This document shows, piece by piece, positions 8,390-16,672 of a stretch of DNA of 64,000 bases. The translations under genes and the position numbers were made by a program. The notes beneath the pieces were generated by a model, which was not told where the DNA came from, made no database searches, and was given only the letters and a program-made list of their open reading frames with translations. Source of the stretch: Geothrix sp. 21YS21S-4 (GTDB lineage: Bacteria; Acidobacteriota; Holophagae; Holophagales; Holophagaceae); contig NZ_CP132719.1 in assembly GCF_030845995.1 (NCBI RefSeq), positions 2,232,001-2,296,000 of the forward strand, given 5' to 3'. Within the stretch, counting starts at the first letter, position 1. Each line of letters opens with the position of its first letter.

Positions 8390-10003
8390 TCAGTGACCGG
8401 TGGGTGCGTTGTACTCCGCATAGGTGCCCTGGAAGTCCTCCACGCCGGTCTCCGTGAGGTGCCAGATGCGCGTGGCCACTTCGTCGATGAGGTCCTCGTC
8501 GTGGGTGACCAGCAGGAGGGTCCCCTCGTAGCGCTGGAGCGCGTCGTTGAGCGCGATGACCGCCTCCAAGTCGAGGTGGTTGGTGGGTTCGTCCAGCACC
8601 AGGATGTTGGGCTTCTGCAGCATCAGCTTGCAGAACAGCAGGCGGCAGGACTCGCCACCGCTGAGGACGTCCGTCATCTTGTTGCCCTCTTCCCCGCGGA
8701 AGAGCATCTGGCCCATGACGCCGCGGATCTGCTCCTTGGTGGCCTCGGGATCGAACTGGTGGAGCCAGGAGACGAGCTCATAGCCCTTGGGGATGCTCTC
8801 AGCGAAGTCCTGCGAGAAGTAGCCCACGTTGGCCTCGTGACCCCACTTCACGTCGCCTGCGTCCAGCTTCATCCCCCCCTCCGTCACCTGGGGGGCGTTG
8901 GCCAGCAGGGCGTTCAGCAGCGTGGTCTTGCCGATGCCGTTGCGGCCCATGACCGCGACCTTCTCGCCCCGCTGCACCATGGCGCTGAAGCCCTTGATGA
9001 CGTCCAGCCGGCCCGCGTCGGTGTCGTAGCCCTTCTTCACGCCTTCGAATTCCAGGGCGTAGCGTCCGCCCGGCTTCGCCTGGTTGAACTTGATGAAGGG
9101 TCGCTGGATGTTGCTGCGGGCCAGATCGCTGGGCTGCAGGCGCTCCACTTCCTTGCGGCGGCTGTTCACCTGGCTGCTGCGGGTGCCCGCGGCGAAGCGC
9201 TGGATGAACTCGTTGAGCTGGGCGATCTTCTTCTCGCGCTGGGCGTTGTCCGATTCGATGCGCGACCGCACCTGGATCTTCGCCATCACCATGTCGTCGT
9301 AGCCGCCGGTGTACTGGATGATCGTCTGGTAGTCGATGTCGGCGATGTGCGTGCAGACGTTGTTCAGGAAATGCCGGTCGTGGGAGATCACCACCACGGT
9401 GCCCTTGTAGTGGGTGAGGAATTCCTCCAGCCAGTGGATGGAATCCAAGTCCAGATGGTTGGTGGGCTCGTCCAGCAGCAGCGCCTCGGGACTGCCGAAG
9501 AGGGCCTGGGAGAGCAGCACGCGGACCTTCTGGCCGCCCTGCAGCTCGCTCATTTTGCGGTCGTGCAGCTCCTCGGGAATGCCCAGGCCGTCCAGCAGCA
9601 CGGCGGCATCGGCTTCGGCCGTGTAGCCGTCCTCGTCGGCCACCACGCCTTCCAGCTCGGCCACGCGCATGCCGTCCTCGTCGGTCATCTCGGCCTTCTC
9701 GTAGATGGCGTCCCGCTCCTGGAGCGCCTTCCACAGGCCCGCATTGCCCATGATCACCGTGTCGATGACGCGGAACGCGTCGAAGGCGAACTGGTCCTGG
9801 CGCAGGATGCCCATCTTCCGGGGACGGATCACGTTCCCCATCTGCTGCTCCAGCTCGCCAGCCAGGATCTTCATGAACGTGGACTTCCCCGCCCCGTTCG
9901 GCCCCGTCAGGCCGTAGCGGCGGCCCGGGTTGAACGTGGTCGTGACGTCCTCGAAGAGGATCTTCGATCCGTAGCGCATGGTGACGTTCTGCACTGCAAG
10001 CAT
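8390..10003 (-). CDS. ABC-F family ATP-binding protein (EttA/YbiT type)
   Basis: This 537-residue soluble protein has two ABC cassettes and no membrane domain. Cassette 1 has Walker A 'GPNGAGKST', signature 'LQGGQ' and Walker B 'LLLDEPTNHLD'. Cassette 2 has 'GRNGIGKTT', 'LSGGESCR' and 'LVLDEPTNHLD'. The acidic-helical linker between them ('EKKIAQLNEFIQRFAAGTRS') is the P-site tRNA interaction motif region of ABC-F translation factors. Length and organisation fit YbiT-like members, which act on stalled ribosomes; some ABC-Fs give antibiotic resistance. The start at 10003 (MLAVQNVTMRYG) matches family N-termini and has GGGAG upstream; an in-frame ATG seven codons earlier is less likely. It is divergent from the blaI-like operon. 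Confidence 0.9.
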   Translation of the reverse strand: MLAVQNVTMRYGSKILFEDVTTTFNPGRRYGLTGPNGAGKSTFMKILAGELEQQMGNVIRPRKMGILRQDQFAFDAFRVIDTVIMGNAGLWKALQERDAIYEKAEMTDEDGMRVAELEGVVADEDGYTAEADAAVLLDGLGIPEELHDRKMSELQGGQKVRVLLSQALFGSPEALLLDEPTNHLDLDSIHWLEEFLTHYKGTVVVISHDRHFLNNVCTHIADIDYQTIIQYTGGYDDMVMAKIQVRSRIESDNAQREKKIAQLNEFIQRFAAGTRSSQVNSRRKEVERLQPSDLARSNIQRPFIKFNQAKPGGRYALEFEGVKKGYDTDAGRLDVIKGFSAMVQRGEKVAVMGRNGIGKTTLLNALLANAPQVTEGGMKLDAGDVKWGHEANVGYFSQDFAESIPKGYELVSWLHQFDPEATKEQIRGVMGQMLFRGEEGNKMTDVLSGGESCRLLFCKLMLQKPNILVLDEPTNHLDLEAVIALNDALQRYEGTLLLVTHDEDLIDEVATRIWHLTETGVEDFQGTYAEYNAPTGH

Positions 10004-10103
10004 GGGGACTCCCGAACCGATCATTGTACCGCATAGGATCGCGATCGCTCAGGGGCGATTCCCATGCGACCCCGGCATGCCCCGAAAAAAGCAGGGGGTG
10101 CCC

Positions 10104-10131
10104 TTGACACATACACTTTAGTTCGTAGATT
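10104..10131 (+). promoter_or_regulatory. Promoter with candidate BlaI-type operator upstream of blaI/blaR pair
   Basis: A perfect -35 TTGACA (10104-10109) is followed after 16 bases by TAGATT (10126-10131). The spacer and -10 contain an imperfect dyad 'TACACTTTAGTTCGTA', a plausible site for the BlaI-like repressor encoded 25 bases downstream, which would give autoregulation. The operator assignment is inference. Confidence 0.5.
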
Positions 10132-10155
10132 TTCGGATGTAGCCCCAGGACACCC

Positions 10156-10542
10156 ATGCGCCACGCACTCAATCGCCCCACCGATGTGGAACTCTCCATC
10201 CTCCGCACCCTGTGGGATCTTGGTCCGGCGACCGTGCGCCAGGTTCACGCCGTACTTGGCACAGACCGCGATCTGGCCTACACGGCGGTGCTGAAGATGA
10301 TGCAGACCATGGTGGACAAAGGGCTGCTGCTGCGGGATGAGTCGGACCGATCGCATGTCTACCGGCCCTCCCAGGCGCGAGAACATACCTTGAAGCACCT
10401 GGTGGATGACCTGCTGGAGCGGGCCTTCGGGGGCAGCGCCCTGGACCTGCTTGCCACCACCCTCGCCAATCGGAAACTCGCGGCCAGCGAGCGCGAGGAG
10501 ATCACCCAATTGCTCGCCAAGGCCAAGGAGAAGCGGCCATGA
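10156..10542 (+). CDS. BlaI/MecI/CopY-family transcriptional repressor
   Basis: This 128-residue winged-helix protein matches the BlaI/MecI family: 'PTDVELSILRTLWDLGPATV', then 'DLAYTAVLKMMQTMVDKGLLLRDE' as the recognition helix and wing, and a C-terminal dimerisation helix. The loop holding the cleavage site in BlaI is represented by 'FGGSALDLLATTLANRKL'. Family members repress their own operon and are cleaved when the membrane partner is activated. Its stop overlaps the start of the M56 membrane protein (ATGA), the classic BlaI-BlaR1 layout. No beta-lactamase gene is adjacent, so the regulon is unknown. Confidence 0.9.
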   Translation: MRHALNRPTDVELSILRTLWDLGPATVRQVHAVLGTDRDLAYTAVLKMMQTMVDKGLLLRDESDRSHVYRPSQAREHTLKHLVDDLLERAFGGSALDLLATTLANRKLAASEREEITQLLAKAKEKRP

Positions 10543-12704
10543 TCTCCCTCCTGGAATCCCTCGCAGCCCAGCGCCTAGCCTGGAGCCTGCTCCACTTCCT
10601 CTGGCAGGGCACACTGCTGGGCCTCCTGGCCTGGGGAACCCTCGCCCTGCTCCGGCGACGGCGTCCCCAACTCCGCTACGCCGCGGGATGCGCCTTCCTC
10701 TTCGCCTGCCTGGGCACCGCCATGGCCACTTACGCCGTGCTCTCACCGGCCCCGCATCCTCCGATCACCGACGCTGGCTTCATCGGGGCAGCTCCTGCTT
10801 TGGATCAGCCGCTCGGCTTGGCCTGGTCGGAGACCCTCACGCCCGTGTCGACGTTCGGGGCCGCATCCTTGCCCTGGCGTGCCCGACTGCAGCCCTACCT
10901 CCCGTGGGTCCTGGCCATCTGGGCCGTGGGCGTTCTCTTGCTCAGCTTCCGGGCCGCGGGCGGATGGCTCTGGCTGCGCCGTTTGAAGGCCCTTGGAACG
11001 CCCATCCCCCAACCAGAGTGGTTCGAGCGCCTGGTGCGGAAGGCAAACCTGCGCCGCGCGGTGCGCTTCCTCGAATCGGCCCGCGTGGTGACGCCCATGT
11101 GCATGGGACTGCTTCGGCCTGTAATCCTCCTGCCCCTGGGGTTCTTCGCCCACCTGGACCCCCTCGCCGCTGAAGCGGTGCTGGCTCACGAACTCGCCCA
11201 CCTCCGCCGCCTGGACGGCCTGGTCAACGGCCTCCAATGCGTGATCGAAGTGCTCTTCTTCTTCCATCCAGCGGTGTGGTGGATCTCCCGACGGATCCGG
11301 ACCGAACGGGAACACTGCTGTGATGACGCCGCCGTCCTTGTTTGCGGAGATGCCGTCTACTACGCCGAAATCCTGAGCCGACTCGACGCCTTGCGCGACC
11401 GCCCCCCCTCCCTGGCGCTGAGCGCCAAAGGAGGCAATCTCGTGGAACGCCTGCGCCGGCTGCTGCTGGCCGACCCTCCCCAGCTTCGCTTCGCCACCCC
11501 GAGCCTCACCCTTCTCGCGGCCCTCCTCCTGGTCGGCAGTCTCCCGGCTCAGGCCGAGAAGCCCGCGGTTCCCAATTACGAGACCAAGAAGGCGATCACC
11601 CAGGTTCCGTCCCAGCCCGATGGCAACGACCTTCCGCAAACGGCTCCGGAGGTCACCGCGGCCAGCAGGTTCGGTCCCATCCTCAGGCCCATGGCCCTTA
11701 CCTTCCCGAGCCGCGGGTCGGTGGAACTCCCCGCGGCCCCAGGGGAGATCGCCACTCCCATGCTCTCTAGGGCCGCAGCAATGCCCCCATCAGCCCCGCA
11801 GGCCTCCCCCAAGCCCGATTCCATCGCACCTACGACGCCGACCGCGCAGCCTCCCGCGAAAACCCAGCCGACGCCGGAAGCCAGTTTTGTCACCGCCACG
11901 AAAACCCAGGGAGGTCTGCCAGTCCTCAAAGGAAGGCAGTTGCCCATCGCCAAGGGACCGGGCCAGGGGGCAATGTTCCTTCCCCCCTATACGGCCATCA
12001 TCGAGGACGAGATTCCCGAATACAGGGTGACTTGGTACGCAGTCCTCGTACCTCCTAAAACCACCATCCAGATTCAAGCTCGCAGCGAGACTGGGGGAGC
12101 TTATCTCCGGCTGAAACCTTCCGGCTGGGCAGCGAATGTGCGCCAGCCCTTCCGGGGCTACCAGGAATGTTCGTTCACCAATGAACGCTCAAGCGAGAAG
12201 ACCATCATTTTCCACCTCGCCTTCGATGCGAACTATCCGGGCTCACGAAAGGTGGCCATCCATCAGACGCTCACCCCCATCCCCTCCGGACCAGATGGCA
12301 GGGCCCCCGCAGACATCCCACCCAGCCCGCCTCCGCTGGAAAGGACCGCACCTTTTGCCGACAAGGAACCGACGCTGGAAGAGGCCCGGCACATCATCCA
12401 GACCTATGCGGATCAGCACCCCTGGGGCGACACCTACAACCAGGCCATCTCCGAGGTTCACATCCTGGGTAGGGAACGCTGGAATGACGCCTACACAGGG
12501 CATTGGCCCCCCACGCAGGAGAAAAAACATCTCATCCAGGCCATCAAGCACATCGATGGCTGGGTCGTCACGTTCCAAATCCAGGAACCCTCGAAGTCCC
12601 CAAGGACCCTCACGGTCCTCCTCGACAAGGACGGCGTGATCCACTGGCGCAAGGCTTGGCCCATGCTGCCGTACGGCCTCAATAAGGACAGTTTTGGCCC
12701 GTGA
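10539..12704 (+). CDS. BlaR1-type M56 membrane metallopeptidase without a penicillin-sensor domain
   Basis: This 721-residue protein has four or so hydrophobic segments in the first 330 residues and the M56 zinc-protease motif 'HELAH' (H217, E218, H221), followed by 'FFFHPAVWWISRRIRTEREHCCDDAAV' as in BlaR1/MecR1. The last transmembrane segment lies near residues 322-337 ('LTLLAALLLVGSL'). The rest would be periplasmic: a long Pro/Ala/Thr-rich linker (about 340-475) and a beta-rich, non-PBP region of about 245 residues. I find no SxxK/SxN/KTG set there, so it should not be acylated by beta-lactams like BlaR1. It probably senses another envelope signal and cleaves the BlaI-like repressor. Codons in the tail resemble the neighbours. 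Confidence 0.85.
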   Translation: MISLLESLAAQRLAWSLLHFLWQGTLLGLLAWGTLALLRRRRPQLRYAAGCAFLFACLGTAMATYAVLSPAPHPPITDAGFIGAAPALDQPLGLAWSETLTPVSTFGAASLPWRARLQPYLPWVLAIWAVGVLLLSFRAAGGWLWLRRLKALGTPIPQPEWFERLVRKANLRRAVRFLESARVVTPMCMGLLRPVILLPLGFFAHLDPLAAEAVLAHELAHLRRLDGLVNGLQCVIEVLFFFHPAVWWISRRIRTEREHCCDDAAVLVCGDAVYYAEILSRLDALRDRPPSLALSAKGGNLVERLRRLLLADPPQLRFATPSLTLLAALLLVGSLPAQAEKPAVPNYETKKAITQVPSQPDGNDLPQTAPEVTAASRFGPILRPMALTFPSRGSVELPAAPGEIATPMLSRAAAMPPSAPQASPKPDSIAPTTPTAQPPAKTQPTPEASFVTATKTQGGLPVLKGRQLPIAKGPGQGAMFLPPYTAIIEDEIPEYRVTWYAVLVPPKTTIQIQARSETGGAYLRLKPSGWAANVRQPFRGYQECSFTNERSSEKTIIFHLAFDANYPGSRKVAIHQTLTPIPSGPDGRAPADIPPSPPPLERTAPFADKEPTLEEARHIIQTYADQHPWGDTYNQAISEVHILGRERWNDAYTGHWPPTQEKKHLIQAIKHIDGWVVTFQIQEPSKSPRTLTVLLDKDGVIHWRKAWPMLPYGLNKDSFGP

Positions 12705-12838
12705 CCCGGAACAGTACTCCTGAGCCCTCCGGCGCCCTTGATAACCTGCCTGAAACAGTGGATCCCCACTGGCCCGCAATCTCCGGACGCCGTCCACATT
12801 CAACCCTGTCCCCCACTTTGGACGACCCAGGGGGCACC

Positions 12839-12892
12839 ATGAACGCCTCTGTCCTCCTCCCCGTCTTGCTGCTCCTGGCCTCCCCAGCCTGA
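12839..12892 (+). pseudogene. Orphan signal-peptide-like reading frame (17 codons), possible gene remnant
   Basis: ATG at 12839 gives a 17-residue peptide that is a perfect-looking export signal (MNASVLLPVLLLLASPA) and then hits TGA. Downstream frames are closed by further stops before the terminator at 13037. It may be the 5' stub of a decayed exported protein. A tiny leader peptide or chance cannot be excluded. The remaining 12705-13036 shows no other gene. Confidence 0.3.
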
Positions 12893-13036
12893 CTGGTGCC
12901 CAAGCTGAAGGCAGACTGCGAGAGCTGAAGCGATGAATGGGGCAGCTCCTCGCCGCCTGTCACGTGAAGCCGATGCAGTCGGCCGGATCGTTACTACCGG
13001 ATGAGGGCAGCGACGGCCAGTAATCGCCCAAGACCA

Positions 13037-13064
13037 AGAAGCGGCGCCGAATGGCGCCGCTTCT
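13037..13064 (-). terminator. Stem-loop terminator downstream of ssb
   Basis: Twelve-base perfect arms (AGAAGCGGCGCC and its complement) enclose the loop GAAT, 20 bases after the ssb stop. The trailing minus-strand sequence is only moderately T-rich. It also lies between the convergent blaR-like and ssb units and could serve both. Confidence 0.65.
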
Positions 13065-13083
13065 GCGAGTGCGCGAATCCGGC

Positions 13084-13551
13084 CTAGAACGGGATGTCGT
13101 CGTCCGGGAAGCTGCCGCCGCCGCTGCCCGCCGGGCTGGGGGCGCCGTGATCCTCGAAGTCCTGGGAACCGCCGCGGCTGCCGTAGCCGCTGCTGTCCCG
13201 GCTGCCGCCGCCGTCTTCCATGCGGCCCAGCATGACGAAGTTGTCGCAGCGGATGTCGCAGGCGGTCTTCTTGACGCCGGCCTGGTCGGTGTACTCGCGG
13301 TACTGGATGCGGCCCTCGATCATCACCTGCTTGCCCTTGCGCAGGTACTTCTCGGCGATCTCGGCCTGCTTGCCCCACACCACGATGTTGTGCCACTCGG
13401 TCTTGCTCTGCTTCTCGCCCTGGGGATTCTTCCAGGTCTCCGTGGTGGCGACGGAGAAGCGGGCGACGCTCTGGCCCGAAGGCGTGGCCTTCAGCTCGGG
13501 GTCGCGCCCGAGGTTTCCGATGAGCAGGACTTTGTTCAAGGATCCGGACAT
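13084..13551 (-). CDS. ssb: Single-stranded DNA-binding protein
   Basis: This 155-residue protein has an N-terminal OB fold (residues about 1-105: 'SLNKVLLIGNLGRDPELKATPSG', 'EWHNIVVWGKQAEIAEKYLRKGKQVMIEGRI'). A Gly/Ser-rich disordered linker follows, and the acidic tip is 'DDDIPF'. That tip is the universal SSB-Ct docking site for RecO, PriA, exonuclease I and others. Length and composition are standard. It protects single-stranded DNA during replication and repair. It is monocistronic, divergent from the amidotransferase-like gene, with a terminator behind it and two inverted repeats in its upstream region. Confidence 0.97.
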   Translation of the reverse strand: MSGSLNKVLLIGNLGRDPELKATPSGQSVARFSVATTETWKNPQGEKQSKTEWHNIVVWGKQAEIAEKYLRKGKQVMIEGRIQYREYTDQAGVKKTACDIRCDNFVMLGRMEDGGGSRDSSGYGSRGGSQDFEDHGAPSPAGSGGGSFPDDDIPF

Positions 13552-13599
13552 GGCGTCCTCCTAAATTTGGATCGGCGGAGCTCTCCGCCGCACCGTCGA

Positions 13600-13614
13600 C
13601 TCAGACCGTCTGAG
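13600..13614. promoter_or_regulatory. Inverted repeat between ssb and the C26 hydrolase gene
   Basis: CTCAGAC and GTCTGAG are perfect seven-base arms around one base, 49 bases from the ssb start and 41 from the divergent GTG. A second dyad (GGCGGAG, CTCCGCC) lies at 13574-13589. Either could be an operator. The protein that binds is unknown. Confidence 0.3.
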
Positions 13615-13654
13615 GGGGTGGTAGGGTAATCACGATTCTCGCGAGGTCCTTACC

Positions 13655-14377
13655 GTGTCAAGCATTCTGGTGAGCTGCAAAAGCAAGTCCGGCGCCGAGA
13701 AGCATTACCTTCCGGCGGTCCGGGGCGCCGGGTGGACCGGGCCGATCCACCTGGCCGCCCCCGGGGATGCCCTGCCCGACCTGGCGGAGGTGGCCGGGCT
13801 GCTGCTCACGGGAGGGGGCGACATCCATCCCCGCCACTGGGACCCCAGCGAGGCCGTCCATGGAGAAGCCGAGGTGGACGAGGCGCGGGACCTATTCGAG
13901 ATCCCCCTCATCCGCAGAGCCTGGGACGCGGGCCTGCCCATCCTCGGCATCTGCCGGGGGGAACAGACGCTCAACGTGGCCCTCGGCGGCAGCATGGTGC
14001 AGCACGTACCCGAGCACTACGGCTGCGAGCCCACGCGCCACCAGCACGGCACGCCCGACGTCCCCGACATGCACCACCGCGTCCAGCTGGCGCCGGGATC
14101 CCGCCTGCGGGCCCTCCTGGGCGAGGATGTCTTTTTGGTGAACAGCCGCCACCACCAGGCGGTGAAGCGCGTGGCGCCCGCGCTCGTGGCCGTGGGCTGG
14201 CACCTGGACACCGTCCATCCCGAAACGGGCCCGCTGATCGAGGCCGTGGAAGCCGCCGATCCCGCCCGCTGGGCCTTCGGCGTCCAGTGGCATCCGGAGA
14301 ACCTCGTGGGCCTCAAAGGCCCCGCCGGCGACGCCGCCCGCGACCTGTTCGCCGCGTTCATCAAAGCGATCGGCTGA
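13655..14377 (+). CDS. Class-I glutamine-amidotransferase-like hydrolase (peptidase C26, PuuD-like)
   Basis: This 240-residue protein has the gamma-glutamyl-gamma-aminobutyrate hydrolase signature: 'LLLTGGGDIHPRHW', the nucleophile elbow 'PILGICRGEQTLNVALGG' and the catalytic dyad end 'GVQWHPEN'. In PuuD the enzyme hydrolyses gamma-Glu-GABA in putrescine degradation. Homologues act on other gamma-glutamyl amides, and no other Puu gene is present. The start is GTG at 13655 with GAGG upstream; no ATG fits. It is followed 15 bases later by the enoyl-CoA hydratase gene, so the two may be co-transcribed, though the biochemical link is not obvious. Confidence 0.85.
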   Translation: MSSILVSCKSKSGAEKHYLPAVRGAGWTGPIHLAAPGDALPDLAEVAGLLLTGGGDIHPRHWDPSEAVHGEAEVDEARDLFEIPLIRRAWDAGLPILGICRGEQTLNVALGGSMVQHVPEHYGCEPTRHQHGTPDVPDMHHRVQLAPGSRLRALLGEDVFLVNSRHHQAVKRVAPALVAVGWHLDTVHPETGPLIEAVEAADPARWAFGVQWHPENLVGLKGPAGDAARDLFAAFIKAIG

Positions 14378-14392
14378 TTTCTCGGAGCTTCC

Positions 14393-15181
14393 ATGTCGTC
14401 GCCCCTCCGCTTCGAGATCCGCGATCGCATCGCCACGCTGACCCTCGACCGCCCCGACAAGCTGAACGCCCTCGTTCCGGAGATGAAGGAAGGGTTCGAG
14501 GAGGCTCTGGCCCGAGCGGCGGAGCCGGACGTGAAGGCGCTGTTCCTCCGCGGCGCGGGACGGGCCTTCTGCGCGGGCGGCGACATCGGGTGGATGGCGA
14601 AGGCGCTGGCGGAGGGCCGGTGGGCGGAGATGGAAGCCCTGCTGGACCTCGGCGCGACCGTGGCCTACCACCTGGCGATCCTCCCCAAGCCGGTGGTGGC
14701 GGTGGTCCAGGGTCCCGCGGCGGGCGCGGGCATGAGCCTCGCGCTTTGCGCGGACCTGCGCCTGGCCACGCCGGAGGCCGCTTTCAGCATGGCCTTCGTC
14801 AAGATCGGCCTGCACCCGGACTGGGGCGGCAGCGTGATGCTGTCGCGCCTGGTGAACCCCGCCGTGGCGGGCGAGCTGATGTGGACGGGAGAACCCTTTG
14901 CCGCCGACCGCGCTCAGGCGCTGGGGCTGGTGAACCGCATCGTCCCCGCGGACCACCTGGAAGCCGCGGTGGAGTCCCTGGCCCGGCGCCTGGCCGCGGG
15001 GCCAGCCGAAACCTTCGCCCGGATCAAGGCCACCCTCCTCCGCAACCAGGGACTGGATCCCGAGGGCCTGCGGACGCGGCTGGCGGCGGAGGGCGACCAG
15101 ATGAAAGCCGCCATGCGCCACTCCGACGCGAAAGAAGGCCTCGCCGCCTTCCTGGAGAAGCGCGTACCCCGCTTCGCCTGA
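14393..15181 (+). CDS. Enoyl-CoA hydratase/isomerase family protein
   Basis: This 262-residue crotonase-fold protein has 'TLDRPDKLNALVPEMKEGFEEAL', the first oxyanion-hole segment 'GAGRAFCAGGDIGWMA' and the second, 'VVAVVQGPAAGAGMSLALCADLRLA', which provides the Gly-Gly backbone for acyl-CoA thioester stabilisation. At the position of the second catalytic glutamate it reads 'HPDWGGSVMLSRLV', with D in place of the usual E. It may therefore be an isomerase or hydratase variant. Likely role is beta-oxidation or branched-chain/aromatic acyl-CoA breakdown. Substrate cannot be told. It lies directly behind the C26 hydrolase gene. Confidence 0.88.
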   Translation: MSSPLRFEIRDRIATLTLDRPDKLNALVPEMKEGFEEALARAAEPDVKALFLRGAGRAFCAGGDIGWMAKALAEGRWAEMEALLDLGATVAYHLAILPKPVVAVVQGPAAGAGMSLALCADLRLATPEAAFSMAFVKIGLHPDWGGSVMLSRLVNPAVAGELMWTGEPFAADRAQALGLVNRIVPADHLEAAVESLARRLAAGPAETFARIKATLLRNQGLDPEGLRTRLAAEGDQMKAAMRHSDAKEGLAAFLEKRVPRFA

Positions 15182-15238
15182 TGCCAACAAGCGTTCCAGA
15201 ACTAGGGCACCAGGAATCGCGTCCATGGTAGGCAGAGC

Positions 15239-15296
15239 TTTTCTTGGTGTCTTCGCGCCTTGGTGGTGATCTTTAATCTTTTGAATGCAAACGGGA
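15239..15296 (+). repeat. Dispersed intergenic repeat family A, right-arm copy
   Basis: The segment 'ttcttggtgtcttcgcgcct' followed by 'tggtggtgatctttaatctt' and 'ttgaatgcaaacggg' matches 62405-62457 almost base for base, and resembles 30950-31015 and the reverse of 45584-45690. It fills the space between two convergent units. Confidence 0.8.
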
Positions 15297-15313
15297 AGAC
15301 GCGGGCGCTCTGC

Positions 15314-15616
15314 CTAACGCATCCCGCGGCTCTGGGCCGCTTCGATCAGTTCCTTGATCCGCCGGGCGTCGGCCTTGGTGTGGCCGTGGCTCGCCAGGGG
15401 ATCGCTGCCGCCGGTGCTCTCCACGGTGAGGTCGGACCACAGGAGGCCGGTCTCGATGCGGACGCTGGCCACCTTCGACAGGTGGATGCTGATCTCGTTC
15501 ACGCTGAACCACGAGCGCTGGCGGCGGAGGACGGCGCTGTCCGTCACCTCGATCACCGTGGGGAAGAGGTGATTGCCCTTCGTCCAGCGGCTGGCGCGGA
15601 AGGTCTCCACGGCCAT
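15314..15616 (-). CDS. Small PH-like domain protein
   Basis: This 100-residue protein has alternating strands ('LFPTVIEVTDSAVLRRQRSWFSVNEISIHLSKVASVRIETGLLWSDLTVES') and a final helix ('ADARRIKELIEAAQS'), the pattern of a bacterial PH (bPH) domain. The 'V..R....fS....sI.L..V.sV.i..' spacing is characteristic. The ATG at 15616 shares a base with the stop of the transketolase-like gene, so it is translated from the same mRNA. Such proteins may bind protein or lipid ligands. No function can be assigned here. Confidence 0.7.
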   Translation of the reverse strand: MAVETFRASRWTKGNHLFPTVIEVTDSAVLRRQRSWFSVNEISIHLSKVASVRIETGLLWSDLTVESTGGSDPLASHGHTKADARRIKELIEAAQSRGMR

Positions 15617-16584
15617 CAGAGGGCGGCCCGAGCGGCGGCGGCCACGGCCTGGGGCGTGACGCCGTAGGCTTCCAGCAGCTTCTCCGGCTTGCCGCTCTGG
15701 CCGAACTGGTCCTGCACGCCCACGCGGCGGAGGGGCATGGGGTGCGCCTCCGACAGGAGCTCCGCCACGATCCCGCCGAGGCCGCCATGGGCCTGGTGCT
15801 CCTCGCAGGTCACGACGGCGCGGTGATTCTTGGCCAGCGTCAGGAGCGTCTCGCGGTCGAAGGGCTTCAGGGTGGGGCTGTGAAGCACGGTGGCCTCCAC
15901 GCCTTCGGCGGCCAGGAGTTCCGCCGCCTCCAGGCAGATGGACGTGCCGAGGCCGCAGCCCACCAGCAGGACGTCCTTGCCGGGCCGCACCACCACCGCC
16001 TTGCCGATCTCGAAGCGGTAGTCCTCGGAGTGGAGCCGGGGGAACTTGTCGCGGGTGAGGCGGATGTAGACGGGCCCGCGGTAGGCATAGGCGGCGCGCA
16101 CGGCCTGCTTCGTCTCCAGGGCGTCGGCGGGCGAGATCACCGTCATGCCGGGAATCATCCGCATGAGAGCCAGGTCCTCGAGGCACTGGTGGGTACCGCC
16201 GTCCTCGCCCACGGTGAGGCCCGCGTGGGTGGCCACGATCTTCACGTTCTGGTGGCCCACGCCCACGGCTTGGCGGACGAATTCATAGGCCCGCCCCGTG
16301 GCGAACATGGCGAAGGTGCTGACGAAGGGCACCACGCCGGTGGTGCTGGCCCCGGCGGCGGCGGCCACCATGCCCTGCTCCGCGGCACCCATGTTGAAGA
16401 ACCGCTCGGGGAAGGCCTTGGCGAATTTGCTGGTGCGGGTGGACCCGGCGAGGTCGGCGTCGAAGACCACCAGGTTGGCACCCTCGTTCCCCAGCTCCAC
16501 CAGCGTCTCGCCATAGGCATCCCGCAGGCTGTCCATCACCGCGCCGGCTTTGCCGCCCACGCCCGCCGTTTCCATGCCCGCCAT
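15616..16584 (-). CDS. Transketolase family protein, C-terminal subunit of a split transketolase
   Basis: This 322-residue protein has the pyrimidine-binding and C-terminal domains of transketolase/DXS: 'LVVFDADLAGSTRTSKFAKAFPERFFNMGAAEQGMVAAAAG' includes the glutamate contacting thiamine diphosphate. 'THAGLTVGEDGGTHQCLEDLALMRMIPGMTVISPAD' and 'AHGGLGG' complete the pattern. It lacks the N-terminal PP domain, so it needs a partner of about 280 residues to bind ThDP. That partner is usually the adjacent gene but is not in this window. The start at 16584 has GGGAG upstream; 16575 and 16536 are alternatives. The PH-like gene overlaps its stop. Role: pentose phosphate pathway or a related two-carbon transfer. 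Confidence 0.85.
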   Translation of the reverse strand: MAGMETAGVGGKAGAVMDSLRDAYGETLVELGNEGANLVVFDADLAGSTRTSKFAKAFPERFFNMGAAEQGMVAAAAGASTTGVVPFVSTFAMFATGRAYEFVRQAVGVGHQNVKIVATHAGLTVGEDGGTHQCLEDLALMRMIPGMTVISPADALETKQAVRAAYAYRGPVYIRLTRDKFPRLHSEDYRFEIGKAVVVRPGKDVLLVGCGLGTSICLEAAELLAAEGVEATVLHSPTLKPFDRETLLTLAKNHRAVVTCEEHQAHGGLGGIVAELLSEAHPMPLRRVGVQDQFGQSGKPEKLLEAYGVTPQAVAAAARAAL

Positions 16585-16672
16585 GCCCGCTCCCGTCGAA
16601 GGGTCCATTCTACGCGACCGGGCCGGGAAGCGCCGCCGCCGGGATCCTCCCGGAAGGCCGTAGGCTGGAAGG

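Noticed and set aside
8393-10036. Long plus-strand frame opposite the ABC-F gene
   Set aside because: Antisense shadow. Both ATPase cassettes are intact on the minus strand.
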